Shown: positions 34,981 to 44,338 of the stretch, one piece after another | Layout of the letters: each line of letters begins with the position of its first letter | How positions within the stretch are numbered: the stretch's first letter is position 1 | Source: an uncultured Prevotellaceae bacterium | GTDB lineage: Bacteria; Bacteroidota; Bacteroidia; Bacteroidales; Bacteroidaceae | Assembly (NCBI GenBank): GCA_900318555.1 | Contig: ONKX01000013.1 | Location: 1 to 46,567, forward strand | DNA: 46,567 nt | Direction: 5' to 3' | Made by a program: the position numbers and the translations under genes | Notes under the pieces: generated by a model | What the model saw: only the letters and a program-made list of their open reading frames with translations | The model's database searches: none | What the model was told of the DNA's origin: nothing

Positions 34981-35042
34981 TGCAAAGGTACAAAAAATCC
35001 CAAACTTTTGCATCTAAACCCCAAACTTTTTGTACCTTTGCA
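34981..35042. promoter_or_regulatory. Divergent promoter region with 16-bp inverted repeats
   Basis: TGCAAAGGTACAAAAA (34981-34996) is the exact inverse of TTTTTGTACCTTTGCA (35027-35042). Each arm includes a -7 TACCTTTG: one reads left for the S9 peptidase (34990-34983) and one reads right for the SpoIIE gene (35033-35040). Between them CCCAAACTTTTG (34999-35010) is repeated with one extra T at 35020-35032, about 21 bp on. Confidence 0.65.
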
Positions 35043-35069
35043 ACGAAATGAACAGAAAAAGTCATTGGT

Positions 35070-37151
35070 ATGTATAAGTCTAAGCTACTCAGAGTCGTCA
35101 TATTGCTTCTGACTGTTGTCATGAGTTTCTCGTCATGCAGATATGCTCGTCAGCAACGAGAAATCCGTGCCAGCCATGCCGATAGCGTCATTTTTGCTGT
35201 CGGGGTCACGAAGGATTACGAGCGAATGCGTGAGGTGACGGACAGTTTTGAGATAGTCGGTGACATTTCAGCGCTGAATGCCAACCGTTGGCGAGGAGTA
35301 TCCTATTATCGTCAGGGACAATACCGCATGGCGGAAATCTGTTATCGTAAGGCGCTGGAGAATGATGTTAAAAACGACTTTGACCAGTTGAGCTACAACA
35401 AAGTAGCGCGTCGTTTATCTGAGATTTTGTTGGTGAAGGGTGACTACGAAGGTTCGCTTCAGATTGCCATCCCGGCTGTTAAGAAAATGGAAGAATCGGG
35501 TATCGGTTCCGATATCGACTATGCCATCTTACTGAATAATATCGGCTGTTGCCAGTTGAATCTGGGACAGGACGAAGAGGCAAACCAAAGTTTCATTACG
35601 GCTCGCGGCCATTATGCCAACCGTTGGCAGTCGGACACGACGGGACGAGGATTCCAGGAGGCGGTTATCGGAACGGTATATACCAGTCAGGCTTATATCA
35701 ACACCCGTCGCTATGCAGAATCCATCTACTGGATCGACCGTACGGAGATGTTGCTGAACAAGTATCGTCAGAGACACGATGCACGTACGGAATATTTTGA
35801 CGAATACCAAGGCCGTATAGAAATTATGCGTGCCGTAGCCTTGCAAGGACTTCATAAAGACCAGGAGGCAGCCGAGGCTTACAAACGTTTCCAAGAGACG
35901 AATTATGCCAAGACGCCAGCCGGACATATCAATGGTACAGAATATCTGGTGGTGGCTCACCGATATCAAGAAGCGGCATACAACTATCGTTTCTTGGATA
36001 AAGCAATGACCGATTGGGGTATGGAGCCCTCTATTGACAACATCCAGCTCTATATGTTGCCTAAATACTCGGCGAATGCCGAGGCTGGTCGTCGTGATTC
36101 GGCACGCGTAGCAGGAGAGCGTATCCTGGCAATTCTGGATTCGGCCATTACGGCACAGAAGAACAGTTCTATTGCCGAACTGGCTACTATCTACGATACT
36201 CAAGGAAAAGAAAAGGCTATTGCTGACCGTGAGATGGAACTGACCCACCAGCGACTCTATAGCACGGGTGTCGCACTGGTTCTGCTCATCATTTTCTTTG
36301 CGACTTATACTTTGCACAAACGTAAGGCTGCGCATAAATTAGCTGCTGCCCACGGACGTTTGGAAGAGGCGCATGATAAACTGAAGGTAGCTTACGACCA
36401 GTTGGAGAAGACAACGAAGGCCAAAGAGCGTATTGAGAGTGAACTGCGCATTGCCCGTGATATTCAGATGTCGATGGTTCCCAACGTATTCCCCGATCGC
36501 CAAGGACTGGATATGAACGCATATATCCAGCCTGCGAAGGAAGTCGGTGGCGACCTCTACGGCTATCTGCTTCAGGGCGACGAACTGTATTTCTGTCTCG
36601 GAGATGTTAGTGGAAAGGGCGTTCCTGCCTCATTGTTTATGGCTCAGGCTATCCGCCTGTTCCGCGTGTTGGCAACAGGTCACATGATGCCTGCCGACAT
36701 TGCCACCAATATTAACAATGCACTGACGGAAGACAACGAGCAGGGTATGTTTGTCACGATGTTCATCGGACTCATCCACCTCGACACAGGACGTATGGAC
36801 TTTACAAATGCTGGTCATAATCCGCCAGTTATCGGAACCAACGGCAAGGGCGAATTCCTGCCGATGGAGTCGAATGCCCCTATCGGACTCTGGCCAGGAA
36901 TAGAGTATGTTGGTGAGAGCTACGAAAATATCAAGGGACATTCGTTGCTCGTCTATAGTGACGGACTGAACGAGGCTGAGAATACAGAACAGGAACAATT
37001 CAGCGATGAGCGAATCCTTGAAGTGCTTGGCAGGAACAACTACACCAGCAGCAAACAGGTCATTGACGCGTTGGCGGAGGAAGTGGAAAAACACCGTAAT
37101 GGTGCAGAGCCTAATGACGACCTGACAATGCTTTGTCTGCGGATAAAATAA
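35070..37151 (+). CDS. TPR-transmembrane-SpoIIE/PP2C phosphatase
   Basis: 693 aa. An N-terminal signal/anchor ends at Phe-Ser-Ser-Cys (possible lipobox, residue ~23). Tetratricopeptide-like helices (~residues 50-370) are followed by one membrane helix (~397-417, VALVLLIIFFATYTL), a coiled-coil segment (RLEEAHDKLKVAYDQLEK) and a PP2C/SpoIIE domain (~450-693) with VGGDLYGYLLQGDELYFCLGD, GDVSGKGVPASLFM, YSDGLNEAEN and NDDLTMLCL, the metal-binding Asp pattern. It probably senses an outer signal through the TPR domain and dephosphorylates an anti-sigma antagonist or similar partner; no such partner is in the window. Confidence 0.85.
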   Translation: MYKSKLLRVVILLLTVVMSFSSCRYARQQREIRASHADSVIFAVGVTKDYERMREVTDSFEIVGDISALNANRWRGVSYYRQGQYRMAEICYRKALENDVKNDFDQLSYNKVARRLSEILLVKGDYEGSLQIAIPAVKKMEESGIGSDIDYAILLNNIGCCQLNLGQDEEANQSFITARGHYANRWQSDTTGRGFQEAVIGTVYTSQAYINTRRYAESIYWIDRTEMLLNKYRQRHDARTEYFDEYQGRIEIMRAVALQGLHKDQEAAEAYKRFQETNYAKTPAGHINGTEYLVVAHRYQEAAYNYRFLDKAMTDWGMEPSIDNIQLYMLPKYSANAEAGRRDSARVAGERILAILDSAITAQKNSSIAELATIYDTQGKEKAIADREMELTHQRLYSTGVALVLLIIFFATYTLHKRKAAHKLAAAHGRLEEAHDKLKVAYDQLEKTTKAKERIESELRIARDIQMSMVPNVFPDRQGLDMNAYIQPAKEVGGDLYGYLLQGDELYFCLGDVSGKGVPASLFMAQAIRLFRVLATGHMMPADIATNINNALTEDNEQGMFVTMFIGLIHLDTGRMDFTNAGHNPPVIGTNGKGEFLPMESNAPIGLWPGIEYVGESYENIKGHSLLVYSDGLNEAENTEQEQFSDERILEVLGRNNYTSSKQVIDALAEEVEKHRNGAEPNDDLTMLCLRIK

Positions 37152-37187
37152 TATTTTTAGGAATTCGGTTAAAAAAGTGACAATTTG

Positions 37188-37219
37188 TTTGGTGATTTCA
37201 GAAGAAATGAGTACTTTTG
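37188..37219 (+). promoter_or_regulatory. leu operon promoter
   Basis: TTTG at 37188-37191, 20 nt, then TACTTTTG at 37212-37219, an exact consensus match, ~28 nt above the leader peptide ATG. Confidence 0.7.
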
Positions 37220-37247
37220 CAGCCGATAAACGAAAATTAAAGTAAAA

Positions 37248-37328
37248 ATGAAAAGTCTACACCTTATTAGCAACCTGATTATTATTCGACTGCGTAAAGC
37301 TGCCGGAAGTGATAGGGTATGTATATAA
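37248..37328 (+). CDS. Leu/Ile-rich leader peptide of the leu operon (26 aa)
   Basis: Reads MKSLHLISNLIIIRLRKA followed by AGSDRVCI, then TAA. It holds four Leu (codons 4, 6, 10, 15) and five Ile, including three ATT in a row (codons 11-13). It lies between the promoter and the attenuator. Codons 19-22 overlap the first arm of the antiterminator. Position, length and composition are those of an attenuation leader peptide, sensing both leucyl- and isoleucyl-tRNA supply. Confidence 0.75.
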   Translation: MKSLHLISNLIIIRLRKAAGSDRVCI

Positions 37329-37390
37329 TTAAGGTATAAGACAATACGATACAGAGCCTTTCTCACTTCCGGGTGCAGAGAGGCTTTTTT
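37303..37390 (+). promoter_or_regulatory. Ribosome-mediated attenuator of the leu operon
   Basis: CCGGAAGTGA (37303-37312, inside the leader codons 19-22) is the exact complement of TCACTTCCGG (37363-37372) and forms a 10-bp antiterminator. The terminator hairpin pairs AGCCTTTCT (37355-37363) with AGAGAGGCT (37377-37385), nine pairs including one U-G, followed by T to 37390. The antiterminator partner sits in the loop of the terminator, so the two cannot easily form together. A ribosome stalled at Leu/Ile codons 4-15 leaves the first arm free (transcription on); one reaching the stop covers it (transcription off). Confidence 0.7.
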
Positions 37391-37441
37391 GTAGTTAAGA
37401 GATTAAGAAAATAGTTATTTAACACATATAATTAGACTGAG

Positions 37442-38944
37442 ATGAGTGACAGATTGTTTATTTTCGACACAACGCTACGCGATGGCGAACAGGTGCCTGG
37501 TTGCCAGTTGAACACCGTTGAGAAGATTCAGGTGGCAAAGGCCCTGGAGCAGTTGGGCGTGGACGTGATTGAAGCAGGATTCCCCGTGTCGAGTCCAGGC
37601 GACTATCATAGTGTGATTGAGATTTCGAAGGCCGTTACATGGCCCACGATTTGTGCGCTGACGCGAGCCGTTGAGCACGATATCGACGTGGCTGTCGAGG
37701 CGCTACAGTATGCTAAGCACAAGCGCATCCACACGGGTATCGGCACGAGTGACGAGCACATCAAGTACAAGTTCAACTCGACGCGCGAACATATTCTGGA
37801 GCTGGCTGTTGCTGCCACGAAGTATGCCAAGCGTTTCGTGGACGACGTGGAGTTCTATTGCGAGGATGCAGGTCGGACGGATAACGAATATTTGGCACAG
37901 GTAGTCGAAGCAGTCATCAAGGCTGGTGCTACGGTCATAAATATTCCAGATACGACGGGCTATTGTCTGCCACAGGAGTATTACGACAAGATTCGTTATC
38001 TGAAAGAACATGTGGACGGCATCGACGCGTGCATCATTTCGACGCATTGTCACAATGACCTTGGTTTGGCAACGGCTAATACGCTGAACGGTGTGTTGGC
38101 TGGAGCACGACAGGTGGAGGTGACCATCAACGGTATCGGAGAACGTGCAGGCAATACCAGTCTGGAAGAAATAGCAATGATTCTGAAATGTCACAAGAGC
38201 ATCGATATCGAAACGAATATCAATACCACGAAGATCTATCCGATGAGTCGTATGGTGTCGTCGCTGATGAACATGCCTGTACAGCCCAATAAGGCCATTG
38301 TGGGTCGTAATGCGTTTGCGCACTCCAGTGGCATTCATCAGGACGGTGTATTGAAAAACGTACACACGTACGAGATTATTGATCCCAAGGATGTGGGCCT
38401 CGATATCGACAGCATTGTACTGACGGCTCGCTCAGGTCGTGCGGCTCTGAAGCACCGCCTGATGATTAACGGTGTGGACGTGAGCGATGAGCATAAGATA
38501 GACAAGATTTACGAACAGTTCCTGGTGTTGGCTGATAAGAAGAAGGAAATATCGGATGCCGACGTGCTGATGCTGGCTGGTGCCGACACATCGGAGACGC
38601 ATGCTGTGAAGCTTGACTTCCTGCAGGTAACGACGGGCAAGGGCGTGAAGTCGGTGGCCTCCATCGGACTGGATATCAGTGGTCAGAAGTTCGAAGCTGC
38701 TGCCAGCGGCAACGGTCCTGTGGACGCTGCTATCAAGGCGCTGAAGAAGATTATCATGAAGCAGATGACACTGAAGGAGTTTACCATTCAGGCTATCTCG
38801 AAAGGCTCGGACGATGTGGGTAAGGTGCACATGCAGGTGGAATACGACGGTAGCCTCTACTATGGTTTTGGAGCCAATACGGACATCGTGACGGCTTCCG
38901 TCGAAGCATACATCGATTGTATCAACAAGTTTAGGGTAGAATGA
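37442..38944 (+). CDS. leuA: 2-Isopropylmalate synthase LeuA
   Basis: 500 aa. Condenses acetyl-CoA and 2-ketoisovalerate in the first leucine step. The TIM-barrel HMGL-like domain has [13 protein letters not shown] and the metal-binding His-x-His in [14 protein letters not shown], plus [13 protein letters not shown]. The C-terminal ~130 residues form the allosteric LeuA dimer domain ([20 protein letters not shown], then [20 protein letters not shown]). First enzyme of the operon, about 50 nt after the attenuator terminator. The leuC start overlaps it by 4 nt (ATGA). Confidence 0.96.
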   Translation: MSDRLFIFDTTLRDGEQVPGCQLNTVEKIQVAKALEQLGVDVIEAGFPVSSPGDYHSVIEISKAVTWPTICALTRAVEHDIDVAVEALQYAKHKRIHTGIGTSDEHIKYKFNSTREHILELAVAATKYAKRFVDDVEFYCEDAGRTDNEYLAQVVEAVIKAGATVINIPDTTGYCLPQEYYDKIRYLKEHVDGIDACIISTHCHNDLGLATANTLNGVLAGARQVEVTINGIGERAGNTSLEEIAMILKCHKSIDIETNINTTKIYPMSRMVSSLMNMPVQPNKAIVGRNAFAHSSGIHQDGVLKNVHTYEIIDPKDVGLDIDSIVLTARSGRAALKHRLMINGVDVSDEHKIDKIYEQFLVLADKKKEISDADVLMLAGADTSETHAVKLDFLQVTTGKGVKSVASIGLDISGQKFEAAASGNGPVDAAIKALKKIIMKQMTLKEFTIQAISKGSDDVGKVHMQVEYDGSLYYGFGANTDIVTASVEAYIDCINKFRVE

Positions 38945-40332
38945 ATACATTATTTGATAAAATATGGGATGCACATGTGGTGCAAGTCGTTGATGACGGG
39001 CCCACGCAGTTGTACATCGACCGCCTGTATTGCCACGAAGTGACGTCTCCGCAGGCCTTTGAGGGTATGCGGGCACGTGGATTGCAGTGTTTCCGTCCTG
39101 AGCAGATTGTCTGCATGCCTGATCACAACACGCCAACGCACGATCAAGACAAACCCATCGAAGACCCCGTGTCGAAGACGCAGGTGGATACGTTGGCAAA
39201 GAACGCTAAGGATTTCGGCTTGAAGCATTTCGGCATGTATTCGAAGGACAATGGCATCATACACGTCGTAGGCCCTGAGAAGGGATTGTCGTTGCCTGGC
39301 ATGACCATCGTCTGTGGCGATTCCCACACATCCACGCATGGTGCGATGGGTGCTGTGGCTTTTGGTATCGGCACGTCGGAAGTCGAGATGGTGATGGCTT
39401 CGCAATGTATTCTGCAACAGAAACCCAAGTCGATGCGCATCACGATTAACGGCACGTTGGGTAAAGGTGTGACTGCGAAGGACGTCGCGCTGTACCTGAT
39501 GGCAAAACTGACGACGAGTGGTGCAACGGGCTACTTTGTTGAGTATGCGGGCGAGGTAGTGAAAAGCCTCTCGATGGAGGGGCGTCTGACGCTCTGCAAC
39601 CTATCGATAGAGATGGGTGCCCGTGGTGGTTTCATTGCACCAGACGAGGTGACCTTTGATTACGTCAAAGGTAAAGAATATGCTCCTAAGGGCGAAGAGT
39701 GGGAGAGAGCCGTAGCTTATTGGAAGACGCTGAAGAGTGGCGACGATGCCGTGTTCGACAAGGAACTGGCTTTTGATGCCAAGGATATCGAACCGCGCAT
39801 TACTTATGGCACCAATCCCGGTATGGGCATTGGCATCACGGAGATCATTCCTCTCACCTCTGACCTCTCACCTCTGACCTCTGGTTTTGAGAAAGCCCTG
39901 CAGTATATGGGTTTCAAGGCTGGCGAGTGTCTCTTGGGTAAACCAATTGACTACGTATTCTTGGGTGCTTGCACAAATGGTCGCATTGAGGACTTCCGCG
40001 CCTTTGCCTCTATCGTGAAAGGTCGTAAGAAGGCTGATAATGTCGTTGCCTGGCTGGTACCTGGCTCATGGGCTGTCCGCCAGCAGATAGAAGCTGAAGG
40101 ATTAGATCGTGTGCTTGAAGCTTCCGGCTTCGAGATTCGTCAACCCGGCTGTTCCGCTTGTCTGGCTATGAACGACGACAAGGTACCAGTTGGTAAATAT
40201 GCCGTCTCTACCTCGAACCGCAACTTCGAGGGCCGTCAGGGACCAGGTTCGCGCACCATCCTCGCATCGCCCTTAGTGGCTGCCGCAGCTGCCGTTACAG
40301 GAGTAATAACCGACCCAAGAACACTATTATGA
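38941..40332 (+). CDS. leuC: 3-Isopropylmalate dehydratase large subunit LeuC
   Basis: 463 aa, aconitase-like subunit binding a 4Fe-4S cluster. Cluster and active-site motifs: [36 protein letters not shown] and [15 protein letters not shown]. Residues ~304-316 ([13 protein letters not shown]) come from a heptad repeat array at 39851-39885 and replace the short loop normally found before the 'EKALQYMGF' segment. This probably adds a surface loop without destroying the site. The leuD start overlaps by 4 nt (ATGA). Confidence 0.95.
   Translation: MNTLFDKIWDAHVVQVVDDGPTQLYIDRLYCHEVTSPQAFEGMRARGLQCFRPEQIVCMPDHNTPTHDQDKPIEDPVSKTQVDTLAKNAKDFGLKHFGMYSKDNGIIHVVGPEKGLSLPGMTIVCGDSHTSTHGAMGAVAFGIGTSEVEMVMASQCILQQKPKSMRITINGTLGKGVTAKDVALYLMAKLTTSGATGYFVEYAGEVVKSLSMEGRLTLCNLSIEMGARGGFIAPDEVTFDYVKGKEYAPKGEEWERAVAYWKTLKSGDDAVFDKELAFDAKDIEPRITYGTNPGMGIGITEIIPLTSDLSPLTSGFEKALQYMGFKAGECLLGKPIDYVFLGACTNGRIEDFRAFASIVKGRKKADNVVAWLVPGSWAVRQQIEAEGLDRVLEASGFEIRQPGCSACLAMNDDKVPVGKYAVSTSNRNFEGRQGPGSRTILASPLVAAAAAVTGVITDPRTLL
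39851..39885. repeat. Heptad array inside leuC (CTCTGAC type)
   Basis: Four full words alternating CTCTCAC and CTCTGAC, then a partial fifth. Translated in frame as a Ser/Thr/Pro/Leu loop in LeuC. Confidence 0.7.
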
Positions 40333-42524
40333 AACAGAAATTTGATATAATAACAAGTACCTGCGTGCCCCTACCATTGGAGAATGTGGACACCGACCAG
40401 ATTATCCCTGCGCGTTTCCTGAAGGCGACCACCAAGGAAGAAAAATTCTTTGGCGACAACTTGTTTCGCGACTGGCGCTACCATAAGGATGGTACTATTG
40501 TTGAGGATTTCGTCCTCAACAATCCCAAGTATAAAGGCTGCATCCTCGTCGCTGGCAAGAACTTCGGCTCTGGCTCTTCGCGTGAACATGCTGCATGGGC
40601 CATTGCGGGCTATGGTTTCCGCGTGGTTATCTCGTCGTTCTTTGCCGATATCCACAAAAATAACGAACTCAACAATTTCGTGCTGCCCGTGCAGGTGTCA
40701 GAGGCGTTCCTGTCTGAATTGTTTTCGACCATTCAAGACAATCATGATGCTCAGGTCGAGGTCGACCTCCCCAACCAAACGGTCACCAACCTCACGACGG
40801 GTCATGCTGAGCACTTCGACATCAACGGCTACAAAAAGCATTGTCTGATGAACGGATTGGACGATATCGATTTCCTTATGGCAAATAAAGACAAGATAGA
40901 ACAATGGGAGAAGAGGCCCCCCTCCATCTCCCCCTGTTTAGGGGGAGTGTCTGAGGCCTCCCCTAAGCAGGGGAGGTTGGTGGGGTCTCCCTTCGTGGAG
41001 ATTATGGACGCTACGTTGCGCGATGGCGAGCAAACCAATGGCGTGTCGTTTCTTCCACACGAAAAGCTGGTAATGGCTCGAAAACTGCTCAGTGACGTTA
41101 ACGTTGATCGCATCGAGATTGCATCGGCACGTGTGTCAGAAGGCGAACGCGAAGCTGTGACCAAGATATGTGCCTATGCCCAGAAGAATGGGTTGCTGGA
41201 TCGTGTTGAGGTGTTGGGCTTCGTGGATGGCGGCAAGTCGATAGACTGGATTGCCGAATGTGGTGGAAAGGTCGTCAACCTATTGGCGAAGGGCTCGTTG
41301 AAACATTGCACCCACCAGTTGCACAAGACACCCGAGGAGCACATCAGCGACATCCTTCACGAGGTGGAATATGCGGCCAGCAAGGGCATCAGCGTCAACC
41401 TCTATTTGGAGGACTGGTCGAACGGTATGAAGGATTCGCCAGAGTACGTCTATCAGTTGATGGACGAGCTAACTGCTAATAGCCAAAAGCAAATAGCCCG
41501 TTTTATGCTGCCTGACACGCTGGGAGTGATGAATCCTTTGCAGGTCATCGAGTATTTCCGCAAGATGATAAAGCGCTATCCTGAGACGCATTTCGATTTT
41601 CATGCCCATAACGACTACGACCTTGCCGTGTCGAACTCGCTGGCTGCTGTATATAGTGGTGCTCGTGGCCTGCACGTCACCGTAAATGGGCTGGGGGAGC
41701 GTTGTGGCAATGCGCCGATGGCCTCCGTGCAAGCTATATTGAAGGACCAGTTTCATGCCAAGACGAACATCGTGGAGAGTCAGTTGAACGACCTCTCGCG
41801 AATGGTCGAAAGCTTTAGTGGTATTACGGTAGCCCCCAATCAGCCGATTGTAGGTGAGAACGTGTTTACGCAGGTGGCTGGTGTGCATGCCGATGGCGAC
41901 ACGAAAGACAAGCTGTACTACAACGAACTGATGCCTGAGCGTTTTGGTCGTAAACGTGAATACGCATTGGGCAAGAATAGCGGTAAGGCCAACATCGCCA
42001 AAAACCTTGAGGAACTCGGTCTGGAACTGACTCCTGAGCAGACACGTCGTGTGACGGAGCGCATTACGGAACTGGGCGACAAGAAGGAAATTGTGACGCA
42101 GGAAGATCTGCCCTTTATCGTTTCCGATGTATTGAAACACGACAGCTCTGACGATAAAGTAAAGTTGATAAGTTACGTTGTATCAACGGCTTATGGTTTA
42201 CGCCCTGGAGCAAATGTTAAAGTAGAAATCAATGGTCATCAGTATGAAGCCGCAGGCACGGGCGATGGTCAGTACGACGCCTTCGTCAAAGCGCTTCGAT
42301 ATATTTATAAGAAGTATCTCGACCGTACATTCCCCATTCTGGCCAACTATCAGGTCACCATTCCTCCTGGCGGACGGACTGATGCCTTGGTACAAACCGT
42401 CATCACGTGGAACGACAATGGCAAGATGATCCGTACACGCGGCCTCGATGCTGACCAGACAGAAGCAGCCATCAAGGCGACATTTAAGATGTTAAACATT
42501 ATCGAAAACGAAATAACGATATAA
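40329..42524 (+). CDS. leuD: LeuD fused to a second IPMS/citramalate synthase-like enzyme
   Basis: 731 aa. Residues 1-196 are LeuD, the isopropylmalate dehydratase small subunit ([31 protein letters not shown]), ending with a natural-looking tail ([11 protein letters not shown]). Residues 222-731 are a complete LeuA/CimA-like enzyme ([33 protein letters not shown], and a C-terminal allosteric domain with [18 protein letters not shown]). Residues 197-221 are encoded by the palindromic element at 40906-40991; no stop separates the halves. A GTG at 40995 could start the second enzyme on its own. The second part may be citramalate synthase, which would make 2-oxobutyrate for isoleucine with LeuC, LeuD and LeuB. 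Its stop lies in an octad array. Confidence 0.85.
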   Translation: MKQKFDIITSTCVPLPLENVDTDQIIPARFLKATTKEEKFFGDNLFRDWRYHKDGTIVEDFVLNNPKYKGCILVAGKNFGSGSSREHAAWAIAGYGFRVVISSFFADIHKNNELNNFVLPVQVSEAFLSELFSTIQDNHDAQVEVDLPNQTVTNLTTGHAEHFDINGYKKHCLMNGLDDIDFLMANKDKIEQWEKRPPSISPCLGGVSEASPKQGRLVGSPFVEIMDATLRDGEQTNGVSFLPHEKLVMARKLLSDVNVDRIEIASARVSEGEREAVTKICAYAQKNGLLDRVEVLGFVDGGKSIDWIAECGGKVVNLLAKGSLKHCTHQLHKTPEEHISDILHEVEYAASKGISVNLYLEDWSNGMKDSPEYVYQLMDELTANSQKQIARFMLPDTLGVMNPLQVIEYFRKMIKRYPETHFDFHAHNDYDLAVSNSLAAVYSGARGLHVTVNGLGERCGNAPMASVQAILKDQFHAKTNIVESQLNDLSRMVESFSGITVAPNQPIVGENVFTQVAGVHADGDTKDKLYYNELMPERFGRKREYALGKNSGKANIAKNLEELGLELTPEQTRRVTERITELGDKKEIVTQEDLPFIVSDVLKHDSSDDKVKLISYVVSTAYGLRPGANVKVEINGHQYEAAGTGDGQYDAFVKALRYIYKKYLDRTFPILANYQVTIPPGGRTDALVQTVITWNDNGKMIRTRGLDADQTEAAIKATFKMLNIIENEITI
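40906..40991. repeat. GC-rich palindromic element at the leuD fusion joint
   Basis: Two perfect 7-bp hairpins, CTCCCCC/GGGGGAG (40928-40947, loop TGTTTA) and CCTCCCC/GGGGAGG (40957-40976, loop TAAGCA), are nested in a longer imperfect palindrome with GGGAGA at the left and TCTCCC at the right. It encodes residues ~193-221 of the fused protein. It resembles dispersed CCTCCCC-type palindromes seen in Bacteroidetes genomes, by impression only. Confidence 0.7.
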
Positions 42525-42546
42525 CGAAATTACGAAATAACGAATA
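42507..42546. repeat. Octad array at the 3' end of the leuD fusion gene
   Basis: Five 8-base words of the type AACGAAAT and AACGATAT. They overlap the last codons and stop (42522-42524) of the fusion gene and run to 8 nt above leuB. The word is the reverse complement of that at 32714-32753. Confidence 0.65.
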
Positions 42547-42553
42547 AAATAAT

Positions 42554-43615
42554 ATGAAGTTAAAAATTGCGATATTGGCTGGTGACGGCATTGGCCCAGA
42601 GATTATGAAACAAGGTGTGGCTGTATTGAATGCTATTGCCAAGAAGTGTGGCCACGAGTTCGAATACGAGGAAGCGTTGGTGGGTGCATGTGCCATTGAT
42701 GCCTGTGGCGATGCCTATCCAGACGCGACACACGATGTCTGTATGCGCGCTGATGCAGTACTCTTCGCTGCTGTTGGCGACCTAAAATACGACAATAATC
42801 CCACGCTGAAGATGCGTCCTGAGACGGGCTTGCTGGCGATGCGCAAAAAGCTCGGACTCTTTGCCAACATCCGTCCTGTGGCCACCTTCGACTGTCTGCT
42901 ACACAAGTCACCGCTGAAGGAGGAACTGTTGCGTGGTGCCGACTTTGTGGTCATCCGTGAACTGACAGGTGGCATGTACTTTGGTGAGAAACATCAGGAC
43001 AACGATATGGCCTTCGACACCAATATCTATACGCGTCCTGAGATTGAGCGCATCCTGAAGGTCGCCTTCGAGATGGCAATGACGCGTCGCAAGCACCTGA
43101 CCGTTGTCGACAAGGCCAATGTGCTGGCGTCGAGCCGTCTGTGGCGCCAGATAGCCAAGGAGATGGAGCCCCAGTATCCTGAGGTCACTACCGACTATAT
43201 GTTTATCGATAATGCCTCGATGCGTGTACTCACGGAGCCTCGTTTCTTCGATGTCATCGTGACGGAGAATACCTTTGGCGACATCCTGACCGACGAGACC
43301 TCCTGCATCACTGGTTCTATGGGCCTGCAGCCCTCGTCGTCGCTGGGCGAGCATACGCCACTCTTCGAACCCGTTCACGGCTCGTGGCCGCAGGCTGCTG
43401 GTCAGAACCTCGCCAATCCGTTGGCACAGATCCTGTCTGCTGCTATGCTGCTGGAGCACTTCGGGCTCAATAAGGAGGGTTCTCTTATTCGTGAAGCTGT
43501 CAATGCCTCGCTGGATGCTAACGTTCGCACCCCTGAAATCCAGGTCGAGGGTGGCAAGAAATACGGAACTAAAGAAGTAGGTCAATGGATAGTAGACTAT
43601 ATCGAAAAGGCTTAG
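42554..43615 (+). CDS. leuB: 3-Isopropylmalate dehydrogenase LeuB
   Basis: 353 aa, the usual length. NAD-dependent oxidation and decarboxylation of 3-isopropylmalate. Motifs: [12 protein letters not shown] at the N-terminus, [16 protein letters not shown] (catalytic Tyr), [17 protein letters not shown] (catalytic Lys-Asn) and [21 protein letters not shown] with EPVHGSWP (NAD and metal Asp sites). Last biosynthetic gene of the operon. Its 3' end overlaps the next ORF by 31 nt, and its stop lies at the start of a heptad array. Confidence 0.96.
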   Translation: MKLKIAILAGDGIGPEIMKQGVAVLNAIAKKCGHEFEYEEALVGACAIDACGDAYPDATHDVCMRADAVLFAAVGDLKYDNNPTLKMRPETGLLAMRKKLGLFANIRPVATFDCLLHKSPLKEELLRGADFVVIRELTGGMYFGEKHQDNDMAFDTNIYTRPEIERILKVAFEMAMTRRKHLTVVDKANVLASSRLWRQIAKEMEPQYPEVTTDYMFIDNASMRVLTEPRFFDVIVTENTFGDILTDETSCITGSMGLQPSSSLGEHTPLFEPVHGSWPQAAGQNLANPLAQILSAAMLLEHFGLNKEGSLIREAVNASLDANVRTPEIQVEGGKKYGTKEVGQWIVDYIEKA

Positions 43616-44304
43616 GCTTTTGGCTTTTTGCTATTGGCTTTTGGCTATTAGCTGTGCAAAATGCTAACTGCCAACAGCTAAAAGCTAATAGCCAGGAGAA
43701 CTGGCGCGACACGCTGGCGGCTATCAACAAGCAGATTGCCCAGTCGCAGTGGTCAACGGACTTGCACCTGCGCAAGGCCAATGCCAACCTGCAACTCCAG
43801 CAATGGCAGTATGCCATCGATGAATATGGACTTGTGCTTCGACACGAGGAACGCAATCCTGCAGCCTTATTCTATCGCGCTTATGCCTACACACACATGC
43901 GACGTTTCGATTTGGCACGCAACGACCTCAACGACCTGTTGGCCGTCGTACCACGTCATTTCGAAGGACGCCTGTCGCTGGCGGTCGTGCTGCAACAATT
44001 GGGTAGAAAACAGGAGGCGCTCGATGAATTAAATCAAACCATCGAACAGCATCCTGACTCTGCTGTGGCCTATGCTGCTCGAGCCAATCTGGAACGACAG
44101 CTGAAACAGGACGAAGCTGCGCTCTATGACTGGCAGCGTGCTGAAGAGTTGTCTCCTCGAGATGCCACCTATGTGGTGTCACACGTCGACCTGTTGCTCA
44201 TCTTGGAACGACGCGAAGAGGCGCGCCGTGTGCTCGATGCTGCCGTCCGTCGAGGTATTCCCCGTGGCATGTTGCGCGAATGGTTTGATAAATGTAAAAG
44301 ATAA
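43585..44304 (+). CDS. TPR protein with repeat-encoded signal peptide
   Basis: 239 aa. Residues ~10-37 form a very hydrophobic Trp/Phe-rich segment ([19 protein letters not shown]) that reads as a signal peptide but is encoded almost entirely by the heptad array at 43612-43695. Residues ~42-235 are tetratricopeptide repeats (e.g. [60 protein letters not shown]), expected to scaffold protein contacts in the periplasm. The start overlaps leuB. If the repeat were removed, a later start would give a cytoplasmic protein. Function unknown. Confidence 0.7.
   Translation: MDSRLYRKGLGFWLFAIGFWLLAVQNANCQQLKANSQENWRDTLAAINKQIAQSQWSTDLHLRKANANLQLQQWQYAIDEYGLVLRHEERNPAALFYRAYAYTHMRRFDLARNDLNDLLAVVPRHFEGRLSLAVVLQQLGRKQEALDELNQTIEQHPDSAVAYAARANLERQLKQDEAALYDWQRAEELSPRDATYVVSHVDLLLILERREEARRVLDAAVRRGIPRGMLREWFDKCKR
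43612..43695. repeat. Twelve-word heptad array (TTTGGCT type) encoding a signal peptide
   Basis: Twelve consecutive 7-base words. The first six read like TTTGGCT or ATTAGCT, and the last several like CTGCCAA or AAGCTAA, the reverse-complement form, so the array turns over in the middle. It spans the leuB stop codon and the beginning of the TPR gene. Confidence 0.75.
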
Positions 44305-44310
44305 AAAATA

Positions 44311-44338
44311 GTTCAACGTTCAATGTTTAATGCTCAAC
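44311..44338. repeat. Heptad array carrying the start codon of the M15-like gene
   Basis: Four words GTTCAAC, GTTCAAT, GTTTAAT and GCTCAAC. The ATG at 44323 lies at a word junction, and the first five residues of the protein come from the array. Same word family as the array in uxaA (5649-5683). Confidence 0.65.

Noticed and set aside
43612-43695. CRISPR-like array
   Set aside because: Units are 7 bases without spacers, degenerate, and no cas genes are present.
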